Part shown: positions 1 through 6,685 of the stretch, piece by piece
Position numbering within the stretch: the first letter of the stretch is position 1
How the letters are laid out: every line of letters begins with the position of its first letter
DNA from: CAZRZN01 sp964604565
Lineage (GTDB): Bacteria; Pseudomonadota; Alphaproteobacteria; Rhodobacterales; Rhodobacteraceae
NCBI GenBank assembly: GCA_964604565.1
Contig: CAZRZN010000045.1
Coordinates: forward strand, 1-22,793
Direction: 5' to 3'
Length of the DNA: 22,793 bases
The notes under the pieces: model-generated
The model's input: only the letters and a program-made list of their open reading frames with translations
What the model was told of the DNA's origin: nothing
The model's database searches: none
Program-made: the position numbers and the translations under genes

Positions 1-932
1 TGGTGCATCACCGGGTTGCAGACAAAGACCGTCTCAAGGATCAATGAGGGGTCGATCCCGGCCTCCTTCGCGATTTCACTGGCCAGCGTGTCGATGGCCT
101 CGCGCACCGCGCGGGTCATTTCTGCATCGCCGCCCGGGTTCATCATCGCGTAGGAGACACGGCTCATCAGGTCTTCGCCGAAACGGATCTGCGGATTCAT
201 GATGCCCGACGATGTCGTGACCTCTCCCGTGTCGAGGTTGGTCAGATGCGCCGCGATCGTGGTGGAGCCGAGATCGATGGCCAGTCCGTAGATCCCGCCC
301 TCATGCAGCCCGGGCCAGACAGCGGTCAGACGCGGCACGGCCTCCTTGTCGGTCTTGTGCAGGGCAACGGTGATTTTCCAGTCACCCTTGCGCAGGACGG
401 GCTGCAATCGGGCGAGCGTGGAAAACTCTGCGGATACCTCTGGAATGTCCCACTGCGTGCGCAGTGCCCGCGCGACGCGTTCCAGATCGCCGGTCGGTTC
501 GTGCATGTCCGGCTCTTCGACTTCGATGTAGTAAAGCCGCGTGGCCGGATCCATCTCTATCGCGCGGACGGCGGCGGCCTTGCGGACCACCTGCCGGTGC
601 ACCTGGCTTTCGGCGGGCACGTCGATCAGCACATCGCGTTGCACGGTGGCCTGACAGCCGAGACGGCGGCCGGACTTTAATCCGCGCTTCTGGTCGTAGC
701 GTTCCTCGACCGAATTCCAGTCGGACAATGCGTCCTGTGCAACGCTGACCCCGTGCTTGGAAAAATCGCCATAGGCTGGCGTGATCTGGCATTTCGAACA
801 GATGCCGCGCCCGCCGCAGACGCTGTCGAGGTCCACGCCCAACTGCCGGGCGGCGGTCAGCACGGGGGTGCCCACCGGAAAGCGGCCACGCTTTCCCGAC
901 GGGGTGAAGATCACGAGAGGGTCTTGCGCCAT
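1..932 (-). CDS. 2Fe-2S/ASKHA corrinoid-activation type protein (C-terminus outside window)
   Basis: The minus-strand frame starting at the ATG at 932 stays open to the window edge, giving about 310 residues without a stop. Residues 1-105 form a plant-type 2Fe-2S ferredoxin domain with Cys39, Cys45 and Cys48 in a CxxxxxCxxC pattern and a fourth Cys at 93 (LGCQA). From about residue 215 an actin-like ATPase motif follows (LAIDLGSTT), the start of the ASKHA fold. Ferredoxin plus ASKHA is the layout of the RamA-like reductive activators (COG3894/DUF4445), which use ATP to reduce inactive Co(II) corrinoid proteins of methyltransferase systems. The usual partners (B12-binding protein, methyl-tetrahydrofolate methyltransferase) are not in the window and could lie beyond the left edge. 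A purine-rich GGAAAAAAGG stretch upstream supports this start. The family call is firm, the substrate protein unknown. Confidence 0.85.
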   Translation of the reverse strand, partial: MAQDPLVIFTPSGKRGRFPVGTPVLTAARQLGVDLDSVCGGRGICSKCQITPAYGDFSKHGVSVAQDALSDWNSVEERYDQKRGLKSGRRLGCQATVQRDVLIDVPAESQVHRQVVRKAAAVRAIEMDPATRLYYIEVEEPDMHEPTGDLERVARALRTQWDIPEVSAEFSTLARLQPVLRKGDWKITVALHKTDKEAVPRLTAVWPGLHEGGIYGLAIDLGSTTIAAHLTNLDTGEVTTSSGIMNPQIRFGEDLMSRVSYAMMNPGGDAEMTRAVREAIDTLASEIAKEAGIDPSLILETVFVCNPVMH

Positions 933-1001
933 GGTCTGCCTTTTTTCCATTTGCGCAGGAGCATAGTCTATGCGCGGGCGATTGAAAGCGCTGCGGCGTC
1001 A

Positions 1002-1034
1002 CCGCATCCGGCGAAAGCGGCAACCGGGATGCGG
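1002..1034. repeat. inverted repeat between two minus-strand genes
   Basis: CCGCATCC at 1002-1009 and GGATGCGG at 1027-1034 are perfect 8-base complements around a 17-base loop. The repeat lies in the 138-bp gap between the end of the CoA-transferase gene and the start of the ferredoxin/ASKHA gene. No T-run follows on either strand, so it is at best a weak or Rho-assisted terminator or an mRNA-stabilising hairpin. It may be a chance repeat in GC-rich DNA. Confidence 0.35.
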
Positions 1035-1070
1035 CGCGTCGTCCTGCCGGAAATTCGGGCGCCCGACAGA

Positions 1071-2219
1071 TCAGCGCCCGTCGAGCCAGCGCAGGATTTC
1101 GCCCCGGTTTCCATCCAGATCCGGTGCCGGCGTCCGTGTGGTCGGGTCGGCTGCGTCGCTCATCTTGATCGGATTTCCCGCGGCCTTGAACGCCGCGCGG
1201 CCGTTGCGGTCAAGAACGTCCACGACCATGTTGCGGGCAAGGATCTGCGGATCCTTCAGCGCCTGCGCGACGTCCTGTATCGGCCCCGTCGGGATGCCCG
1301 CGGCGGCCAGCCGCGAGATCCAGTAGGCCCGGGTGTTGTCCAGCGTGACAGCCTCGATCAGCCGCTTGAGAAGGCGCGCATGATCGCACCGCGCGGCATT
1401 GGTGGCAAAGCGCGGGTCATCCGCAAGGGGCAGGTTCAGCGCAATGCACAGCTTTTCGAACAGACGGTCGTTGCCGGCTGCGATCACGAACAGACCGTCG
1501 GAAGCATGAAATGTTTCGAACGGCGTGATCGACGGGTGCCGCGCGCCGGATGGGCCGGGTGGCTTGCCGGTGACCGTGGTCAGCGCGACCGCATGTTCGA
1601 GGATCGCCAGTTGACTGTCCAGCATGGACACGTCGATCTTGCGTCCGACGCCGCTGCGGTCGCGGTCCAGAAGGGCGGCGAGGATGCCCTGCGCAAGAAA
1701 CATGCCCGCGACGATATCGCCGATGGAGGCGCCCACGCGCACCGGATCCCGGCCCTTTTCGCCGGTGATCGACATCACGCCGCTGCGCGCCTGCACGACC
1801 ATGTCATAGGCGGGCCGCTTGGCATCCGGACCGGTATGGCCAAAGCCGGACACCGCGCCGTAGATCAGCCGCGGAAAGACGGCGTGCAGATCGTCCCAGC
1901 CATAGCCCAGACGGTCCATGACGCCGGGCCGAAAGTTTTCCACCAGAACATCCGCGCGTTCCAGCAGGCGTTCGAAGATCTTTCCGTCGGTTTCGTCCTT
2001 GAGGTCCAGCGCGATGGATTTCTTGCCGTGGTTGATGGTGGCGAAATAGGCGGATTTGCCGTCCTTGAAGGGCGGAAAGGCGCGGGTATCGTCGCCGGAT
2101 CCGGGCTGTTCCACCTTGATGACCTGCGCGCCCATATCCGCAAGGGTCATTGTGCAGAACGGCCCGGCCAGCACATGGGTCAGGTCGAGGATCACATATC
2201 CGGAAAGCGGTGCGGTCAT
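1071..2219 (-). CDS. class III (CaiB/BaiF family) CoA-transferase
   Basis: This 382-residue protein matches family III CoA-transferases (formyl-CoA transferase, CaiB, succinyl-CoA:acid CoA-transferases), which move CoA between acids through an enzyme-bound mixed anhydride. The N-terminus has the family pattern LSGYVILDLTHVLAGPF, followed by LADMGAQVIKVEQPGSGDDTR (about residues 27-46). The segment GASIGDIVAG places an aspartate at residue 168, in the position of the catalytic Asp of formyl-CoA transferase. VENFRPGVMDRLG at about 93-105 is also typical. Length is normal for the family. AGAGGA upstream with about 8 nt spacing supports the ATG at 2219. It is transcribed towards the ferredoxin/ASKHA gene and is separated from the ureohydrolase by a hairpin terminator. 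The acid substrate cannot be read from the sequence. Confidence 0.9.
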   Translation of the reverse strand: MTAPLSGYVILDLTHVLAGPFCTMTLADMGAQVIKVEQPGSGDDTRAFPPFKDGKSAYFATINHGKKSIALDLKDETDGKIFERLLERADVLVENFRPGVMDRLGYGWDDLHAVFPRLIYGAVSGFGHTGPDAKRPAYDMVVQARSGVMSITGEKGRDPVRVGASIGDIVAGMFLAQGILAALLDRDRSGVGRKIDVSMLDSQLAILEHAVALTTVTGKPPGPSGARHPSITPFETFHASDGLFVIAAGNDRLFEKLCIALNLPLADDPRFATNAARCDHARLLKRLIEAVTLDNTRAYWISRLAAAGIPTGPIQDVAQALKDPQILARNMVVDVLDRNGRAAFKAAGNPIKMSDAADPTTRTPAPDLDGNRGEILRWLDGR

Positions 2220-2283
2220 GGTCGGAGTCCTCTGGGGCCTTGAAGGGCGACCGCGATCTTCAGCGATGCGGTCCTGTCAAGGC

Positions 2284-2301
2284 AAAACCCCGTTTCCGGG
2301 G
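2284..2301 (-). terminator. Rho-independent terminator after the ureohydrolase
   Basis: On the minus strand a CCCCG stem, GAAA tetraloop and CGGGG stem are followed at once by TTTT. The plus-strand arms are 2288-2292 and 2297-2301, with the A-run at 2284-2287. It lies in the 197-bp gap downstream of the ureohydrolase and upstream of the CoA-transferase, so the two are probably separate transcription units or only partly coupled. The stem is short (5 bp, all G-C) and the T-run is four bases. Confidence 0.55.
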
Positions 2302-2416
2302 GCGCTGCAAGGCCCCTGCTGCGAGGCTGCCGTCCGGGCGCGGAATTCTGCCTGCCCCGGCGGCAACACGGGTGCGCGGCGGCGGGATGCGGATGGATGC
2401 GCCGTGCCTGCACGGA

Positions 2417-3373
2417 TCACCGCACCGGGGGATGGGCATGGAAGATGAAGCCGAGAAGGTTCATCAGCAGTTGCGCCGCGAGGATCGAGGTGCTGCCGGT
2501 GGAATCGTAGTCGGGGGCGACCTCCACCAGATCGATGCCGACGACACTGTGGGACCGGCTGACATGCTGAAGCAGTTCCAGCACGTCATAGTAAAGAAAC
2601 CCGCCATGGCTGGGCGTGCCGGTGCCCGGCGCGATCGACGGGCAAAAGGCGTCGATGTCGATGGTGATGTAGACGGGCGCGCCCCTTGGCAGGCGGGCGG
2701 CGGTCGCCTCCGGTCCCAGGTTGCGCATCTGGCGCACCGACAGGATGTCCGAACCGCGTGCGCGCGCGTCTTCGTAGCCTTCGCGCGCGGTGGAGGACAC
2801 GTTGCGGATCCCCACCTGTGTCAGGCCGGTGACCCAGGGCTTTTCGGCGGCGCGACGCATCGGGTTGCCATGGCCCCGGGTCACGCCATGCCGCTCGTCC
2901 ACAAAATCCAGATGGGCGTCGATCTGCAGAAGGTGAAAGGGCGGTCTGCCTTCATAGGCCTCGATGCAGGGGATATTGATGGAATGATCGCCACCGATGG
3001 TGACGGGCAGGGCGCCTGCCGCCAAGGCCGCCTCGACGCCTGCGCGGATGTTGGCGTGGCTTTGCACCGTGTCGGTATGGACGATGTCTGCGTCGCCCAT
3101 GTCGACCAGCCGCACACCCTCCAGATAAGTGACGTCGTCCTCATGGTCATAGGCGCCGGCATGGCCAAAGCTGAACAGCGTAGAGGCTTCGCGCACGCCG
3201 CGCGGACCAAAGCGCGCCCCGGCCCGCCACTGGGTGCCAGCGTCGAAGGGCGCACCGAGGATCGCGGCATCGGCGTCAATCGTCGACCAGTCGGCGACAT
3301 GGGGTGCCTTGGCGAAAGTGCAGATGCCGGTGAAAGGCAGGTTCAGGCGGCCGCTCTGGTATCCGTGGCTCAT
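2417..3373 (-). CDS. ureohydrolase (agmatinase / guanidino-acid hydrolase family)
   Basis: This 318-residue arginase-superfamily enzyme would hydrolyse a guanidino compound to urea and an amine at a two-manganese centre. The metal motifs are in order: GGDHS with His130, DAHLD with Asp152, His154 and Asp156, and DID with Asp239 and Asp241 followed by PSIAPGTGTP. In most agmatinases the last motif reads DIDxxDP; here the Asp before Pro is Cys244. The two metal-ligand aspartates are kept, so the enzyme is probably active. GAPFDAGTQWRAGARFGP (about 40-57) is the usual agmatinase N-terminal signature. Substrate (agmatine, guanidinobutyrate, guanidinopropionate) cannot be assigned, so no gene symbol is given. 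AAGGAGG 4-5 nt before the ATG at 3373 is a very strong ribosome binding site. Confidence 0.9.
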   Translation of the reverse strand: MSHGYQSGRLNLPFTGICTFAKAPHVADWSTIDADAAILGAPFDAGTQWRAGARFGPRGVREASTLFSFGHAGAYDHEDDVTYLEGVRLVDMGDADIVHTDTVQSHANIRAGVEAALAAGALPVTIGGDHSINIPCIEAYEGRPPFHLLQIDAHLDFVDERHGVTRGHGNPMRRAAEKPWVTGLTQVGIRNVSSTAREGYEDARARGSDILSVRQMRNLGPEATAARLPRGAPVYITIDIDAFCPSIAPGTGTPSHGGFLYYDVLELLQHVSRSHSVVGIDLVEVAPDYDSTGSTSILAAQLLMNLLGFIFHAHPPVR

Positions 3374-3741
3374 GGTCCCTCCTTGATTTGCGGCAGCGTA
3401 ACCGGACGCAGGCCAGCGGCAAGGTCACAGGGACGGGAAAACGGCATTTTTTCCACCTCGGGCAGGAAGGGGGTTCTTTTCTGCGCGTTGGTGCGCGGTG
3501 CCCCGCCCTTGTGTCCCGGGTGGGGGAGTAACGCCGAACCTGTTGGTCGGGTCGGTCATGCAGATCGGCAAGACCGGGGCGCCTGATGAAAGGCAGTCCC
3601 TGACGCAGGTGGGGCAAGGCCCCTGCAGGTGTGGCCGTCCCTCGATAGCTGGATATCGTGATTGCGCGGGTTGACGGCGGGCGGCGGGTGCGAGGCCGGG
3701 GAATCGACCTTCTGGCGTGGTCAGGCCCCCGGATGAGCGGA
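3374..3741. other. intergenic region between ureohydrolase and BLUF gene
   Basis: These 368 bases lie upstream of the ureohydrolase and downstream of the BLUF gene, both on the minus strand. I see no convincing gene; open frames here are short and lack family resemblance. Two weak hairpins are visible: GGGGC/GCCCC around 3610-3625, which could end the BLUF transcript, and GGAAAA/TTTTCC at 3436-3454. The promoter of the ureohydrolase should lie here, but no clear -35/-10 pair was found. Confidence 0.5.
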
Positions 3742-4182
3742 TCAAGCGACCCAGGCCGACCCCGGATTTTGCTGCTGCGCCCGCAAGGAGAAATCCAGAC
3801 AGAGTTGCTCTGCCACCGTGTCGGTCATCTGGTAGGGGTCGAACGTCGCGCTTGCGGAATAGCGGGACAGGTGCCGCATGGTTTCGGCCGTATGCGCAAC
3901 GTAGAACATGCTCCATTGATCAAATGATCGAAAATCGATGTCCCGATACCCGATGATTTCAATATCGGTATGTCTGGTGTCCCGGCTGATGATCTGAAAC
4001 TGGGTGTTGATCGCTGACCGCCCACCTTCGAGAACCTGAAGAAAGCAATTGCTGGTGAACAGCAGCATGCCGGTCAGATTTCTTTCGGGATTGTTCCGTT
4101 CGCAGGCCTTGAGAATATCCCGCACGGTTTCCATCGAAGGGTTGATTGGGTGCGAACAGTAGATCAGACGTTGCAGGGTCAT
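3742..4182 (-). CDS. short BLUF-domain blue-light photoreceptor
   Basis: This 146-residue protein is nearly all BLUF domain, the FAD-binding fold that senses blue light by rearranging hydrogen bonds around the flavin. Key positions fit PixD/AppA numbering: Tyr8 (RLIYCS), Asn30/31 (ERNNPERN), NLTGMLLF at 35-42, Gln49 in FLQVLEG, and Trp90/Met92 in WSMFY. About 45 residues follow the domain, with no effector such as EAL or GGDEF, so output must go through protein contact as in PixD. The gene begins 15 bp after the stop of the CheZ/MCP-like gene on the same strand, so the two very likely share an mRNA. TGGAG before the ATG is a modest ribosome binding site. Family assignment is secure. A role in light-controlled taxis is inferred from the operon and the adjacent che genes. 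Confidence 0.92.
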   Translation of the reverse strand: MTLQRLIYCSHPINPSMETVRDILKACERNNPERNLTGMLLFTSNCFLQVLEGGRSAINTQFQIISRDTRHTDIEIIGYRDIDFRSFDQWSMFYVAHTAETMRHLSRYSASATFDPYQMTDTVAEQLCLDFSLRAQQQNPGSAWVA

Positions 4183-4197
4183 GCCGGCTCCATTTTA

Positions 4198-5853
4198 TCA
4201 GAAAAACAAATCGTCGATATCATCGGTGGTGTCCGATGCTTCGGCTTGGGTCCATGTTCCGACGTCGGGAAAGGTTTCGGCATGAACTGCCCGCTCTTCT
4301 TCCATGGTGTAAAGGTTCCATAAATCGACAAGGACATCCTTGTCCGGCGTGCTGGCGCCCGCGCCCGCGGCACGGAGCTCTTGGGCGACAACCTCCAGCG
4401 CATCGGCCAATTCGCCAACGCGGGTCATGGCGGTGCGGAGCCTCTCGACCTGTCCGATGATGTCGTCCATCCGCTCCCCCGCGCGATGACAGAGCGACAT
4501 GAGTTCATCGTATCGTTCCGAGCCAGACCGAATTTCCAAGCGATATGAAGCCACTGCCTCAGACAGTTCATCGACCCGCTCAAGCAGTTCCGAGTGTGCC
4601 TTGGCGCTGCGGGCGCCAAGTCTGTGCATGGCGGATTGGCATCCGTTGACCCCATTGACGCATTGGGTCTCGACCAGCCTCACTTCGGTGTAGAGCGCGG
4701 AAAGCGCGCCTCTGGCCGGACCAGCGCGCGCCGCCAGGAGAACAGAGTTGATCGAGGCGTTGGCAACCTGTTCCGCGGATTGTTCAAGTTCTCTGAACCG
4801 GGCTTCGGCTTCTTCGTTGGCGGCAATCACGCTTGCGACACTCGATCGCGTTTCCGAGAGTGCATTTCCGACACTCTCCATATCCGCAGAAATGAGATTT
4901 GCGGCTTCGCCTCGTTTCGTCAGCGTTTCCCGGATCGTGCCGGCGATTGAACTCCCGAGAAACAGGTCGCTGCCGGCCCGGCCGATGGCGTCAATCGCAT
5001 TGGCGCAGGCCAGACATTGGGCTGCGGTGCCTTTCATGGCTTCGGCGATGGACACCAGTTGGGCGGCCGCAAGTGTCTGTGCGGTAGGGTCCTCGTGGGT
5101 GAGGATTGTCGCCAAATGATCCAGACGTTGTGCGAGGCGGTCGGAGAATTGGACGACCGAGATGAACCCCTTCATCTGCACCCTGCTATCCATCCTGAGG
5201 CGATTGGCCTCATCGACGATGACACGGGCAGAGTCCCTTTCCCGCTGCAGCAAGGGCGACGTCTGTCGATCCGCGTCTGCAATGGTCGACACCATTCTGC
5301 CAAGGCAGTCAAAGGCGCCTTTGGTGTGGGTTTGCATTTTTTGCCGATCATCAAAAAGGATCCCAAGGCGTGTATGAACTTCCTTGGCATTCTTTTGAAT
5401 TGCGCTGGCAATAAACGTGAGATCCTGCAAGTAGGAATTTAGCGAGGTGAGGCCGTAGGATCCGGCCGTTGCCCGGGTCAGGGTCGCGATCGCAGACAAC
5501 GTCTGGCTTGCACGGGAGATCGCATGAAGACTGTTCCGTGACGTCTGCATTTCCGAAGAGGTGTTGGATGTTTTTTCCATTTCTATGGATTTTTCCAACG
5601 TTTCATGCGCAATTTTGGCGCTATTGGCGAGGTCTTTTATGGCCTTGCTTTCATTCCCGCCTGCCTCGGAAAGCTTTGCATAGGAATCGAGATCCGCGTC
5701 CATCGCCGAAAGCATGGTGCGCATCGCTCCCAGGCACTCCGTCACCTCGGCAAAGATCTGAATGCCCGCTGCCGCGATGCTTTGCGGATCTGCAAAATTT
5801 TCATCAGAATGGACATGTCTTGCACTGCTGCTTGCCAGCTTGGTCGCACCCAT
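4198..5853 (-). CDS. cytosolic MCP-like coiled-coil protein with CheZ-like motifs
   Basis: This helical protein of about 551 residues has no membrane segment and no HAMP domain. Residue numbers here count from the upstream ATG at 5862. Around 365-400 a degenerate chemoreceptor tip is visible: INSVLLAARAG...TEVRLVE resembles LNAAVEAARAG...SEVRKLA, but Leu replaces the conserved Glu and much of the hairpin is changed. At 238-249 the helix reads QFSDRLAQRLDH, giving Asp241-xxx-Gln245, the spacing of the CheZ catalytic pair (DFQDLTGQ, Asp143/Gln147). A flexible Ala/Gly-rich stretch near 499-507 leads to an acidic C-terminus ending DDIDDLFF, like the CheY-binding ends of CheZ (VDDLLDSLGF) and FliM (EIDALL). 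It heads an operon with the BLUF gene and is divergent from cheYA. The start at 5853 is chosen because AAAAAGGA (5863-5870) sits 9 nt before it but abuts the ATG at 5862. A CheY phosphatase or binding role is inference. Confidence 0.75.
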   Translation of the reverse strand: MGATKLASSSARHVHSDENFADPQSIAAAGIQIFAEVTECLGAMRTMLSAMDADLDSYAKLSEAGGNESKAIKDLANSAKIAHETLEKSIEMEKTSNTSSEMQTSRNSLHAISRASQTLSAIATLTRATAGSYGLTSLNSYLQDLTFIASAIQKNAKEVHTRLGILFDDRQKMQTHTKGAFDCLGRMVSTIADADRQTSPLLQRERDSARVIVDEANRLRMDSRVQMKGFISVVQFSDRLAQRLDHLATILTHEDPTAQTLAAAQLVSIAEAMKGTAAQCLACANAIDAIGRAGSDLFLGSSIAGTIRETLTKRGEAANLISADMESVGNALSETRSSVASVIAANEEAEARFRELEQSAEQVANASINSVLLAARAGPARGALSALYTEVRLVETQCVNGVNGCQSAMHRLGARSAKAHSELLERVDELSEAVASYRLEIRSGSERYDELMSLCHRAGERMDDIIGQVERLRTAMTRVGELADALEVVAQELRAAGAGASTPDKDVLVDLWNLYTMEEERAVHAETFPDVGTWTQAEASDTTDDIDDLFF

Positions 5854-6039
5854 GGGTTCCATTCCTTTTTCGGCCTGGATAAGTGAAATCCATGAAAAGT
5901 ATTACCAATTTCTGAATATATAAAAATTCAGATGACGCAATTGAGGGTATCGTTTTCTTGCCTGAAAGGGGAGACTCATGACATCTGGCGCTGCAGGGGA
6001 ATGTCAAGGGGCTGATATTCCAAGGTCTGGGAATTGATT
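5854..6039. promoter_or_regulatory. AT-rich divergent promoter region of the two chemotaxis units
   Basis: These 186 bases must hold the start signals for the BLUF/CheZ-like unit (leftwards) and the che operon (rightwards). The stretch 5880-5945 is clearly AT-richer than the flanking DNA (for example GAATATATAAAAATTC). I found no convincing sigma-70, sigma-54 or sigma-28 hexamer pair, so exact promoters are not assigned. Confidence 0.5.
5912..5931. promoter_or_regulatory. inverted repeat, possible operator
   Basis: CTGAAT at 5912-5917 and ATTCAG at 5926-5931 form perfect 6-base arms around the 8-base spacer ATATAAAA. It lies in the middle of the divergent control region, where a dimeric regulator could act on both transcription units. 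The symmetry is read directly; the function is inference and the arms are short. Confidence 0.35.
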
Positions 6040-6318
6040 ATGGATGACAAAGTGGAAACTTTTTATCTTCGCAGTAATCTGGATTTGTCCAATATTGAGA
6101 AGGAGAAGGAAAGGGTTGTTCAGTTTGTTTCCGAATTTTTGGGAAAATCTGTCATTTTTGACCTGGAAGACGGGGTCATGACCCAACCATCCCTCCAATT
6201 GTTTTTTTCATCGATAAAGGAAATGAAATTGAAAGGTATTCCTGTCTCTCTTGGGCCAATTAGTGAAGGCAGGGTTCCCAATCTTTCAGAGGGTACCGAC
6301 GGGGGGATCGCGACATGA
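6040..6318 (+). CDS. divergent STAS-like protein, first gene of che operon
   Basis: This 92-residue protein probably has a STAS fold (anti-sigma-factor-antagonist type). The core VIFDLEDGVMTQPSLQLFF at about 38-56 follows the STAS pattern of a buried strand, loop, and helix (VLDLSxVxxIDSSGLQLLL), then KGIPVSLG as the next strand. Thr48-Gln49 stand where STAS proteins carry Asp-Ser, so the usual phosphorylatable serine is missing. STAS proteins are sometimes found directly before cheY in alphaproteobacterial che clusters, with unclear roles. The ATG at 6040 is chosen; TTG at 6034 is in frame but less likely. AAGG and TGGGA lie just upstream. The stop overlaps the cheY start by four bases (ATGA), so translation is probably coupled. 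Base composition is markedly AT-richer than the rest of the operon. Confidence 0.7.
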   Translation: MDDKVETFYLRSNLDLSNIEKEKERVVQFVSEFLGKSVIFDLEDGVMTQPSLQLFFSSIKEMKLKGIPVSLGPISEGRVPNLSEGTDGGIAT

Positions 6319-6680
6319 GCAAGACCATTCTATCCATCGATGACAGCAAGTCGGTCCGGGACATGGTGCAATTCACGCTCGAACCAGAGGGTTACCGGGT
6401 GGTTGGCGCCGAAAACGGCCAGCAGGGGCTGGAGCAACTCATGGCCCATGCTCCGAACCTCGTCATTACGGATCTCAACATGCCGGTGATGGATGGCATC
6501 ACGTTCATCCAGAAAGCGCGTGCCGTGGCCGCCGGGGCCGGAGTTCCCATCGTCATGCTGACCACGGAAACCGCACCGGAAATGAAGCAGAAGGGCAAGG
6601 CCGCTGGCGCCACCGGTTGGATCAACAAACCCTTTGACGCGGACAAGTTGATCGCCGTTACGAAGAAATTGCTGGGGTAG
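6315..6680 (+). CDS. cheY: CheY-type single-domain response regulator
   Basis: This 121-residue receiver domain has no output domain. The acidic pocket is Asp9/Asp10 (SIDDSKSVR), the phospho-acceptor is Asp53 (ITDLNMPVMDG), the switch residue is Thr83/84 (MLTTE), and Lys105 lies in NKPF. It would take phosphate from CheA and bind the flagellar switch protein FliM. It overlaps the STAS-like gene by 4 bp and ends 5 bp before cheA. The matching kinase is directly downstream, making this the cluster's own CheY. Family and role are secure; other CheY copies in the genome may share the work. Confidence 0.95.
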   Translation: MSKTILSIDDSKSVRDMVQFTLEPEGYRVVGAENGQQGLEQLMAHAPNLVITDLNMPVMDGITFIQKARAVAAGAGVPIVMLTTETAPEMKQKGKAAGATGWINKPFDADKLIAVTKKLLG

Positions 6681-6685
6681 GTCAC

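Noticed and set aside
753..3586. Long plus-strand frames across the CoA-transferase and ureohydrolase genes
   Set aside because: They lie opposite well-recognised enzymes and show no motif of their own.
5854..6039. Sigma-54 or sigma-28 promoter before the che operon
   Set aside because: TGGCGCTGCAGG near 5985 looks partly like a sigma-54 site but lacks the GC element at the right spacing; no TAAA-N15-GCCGATAA type site was found.
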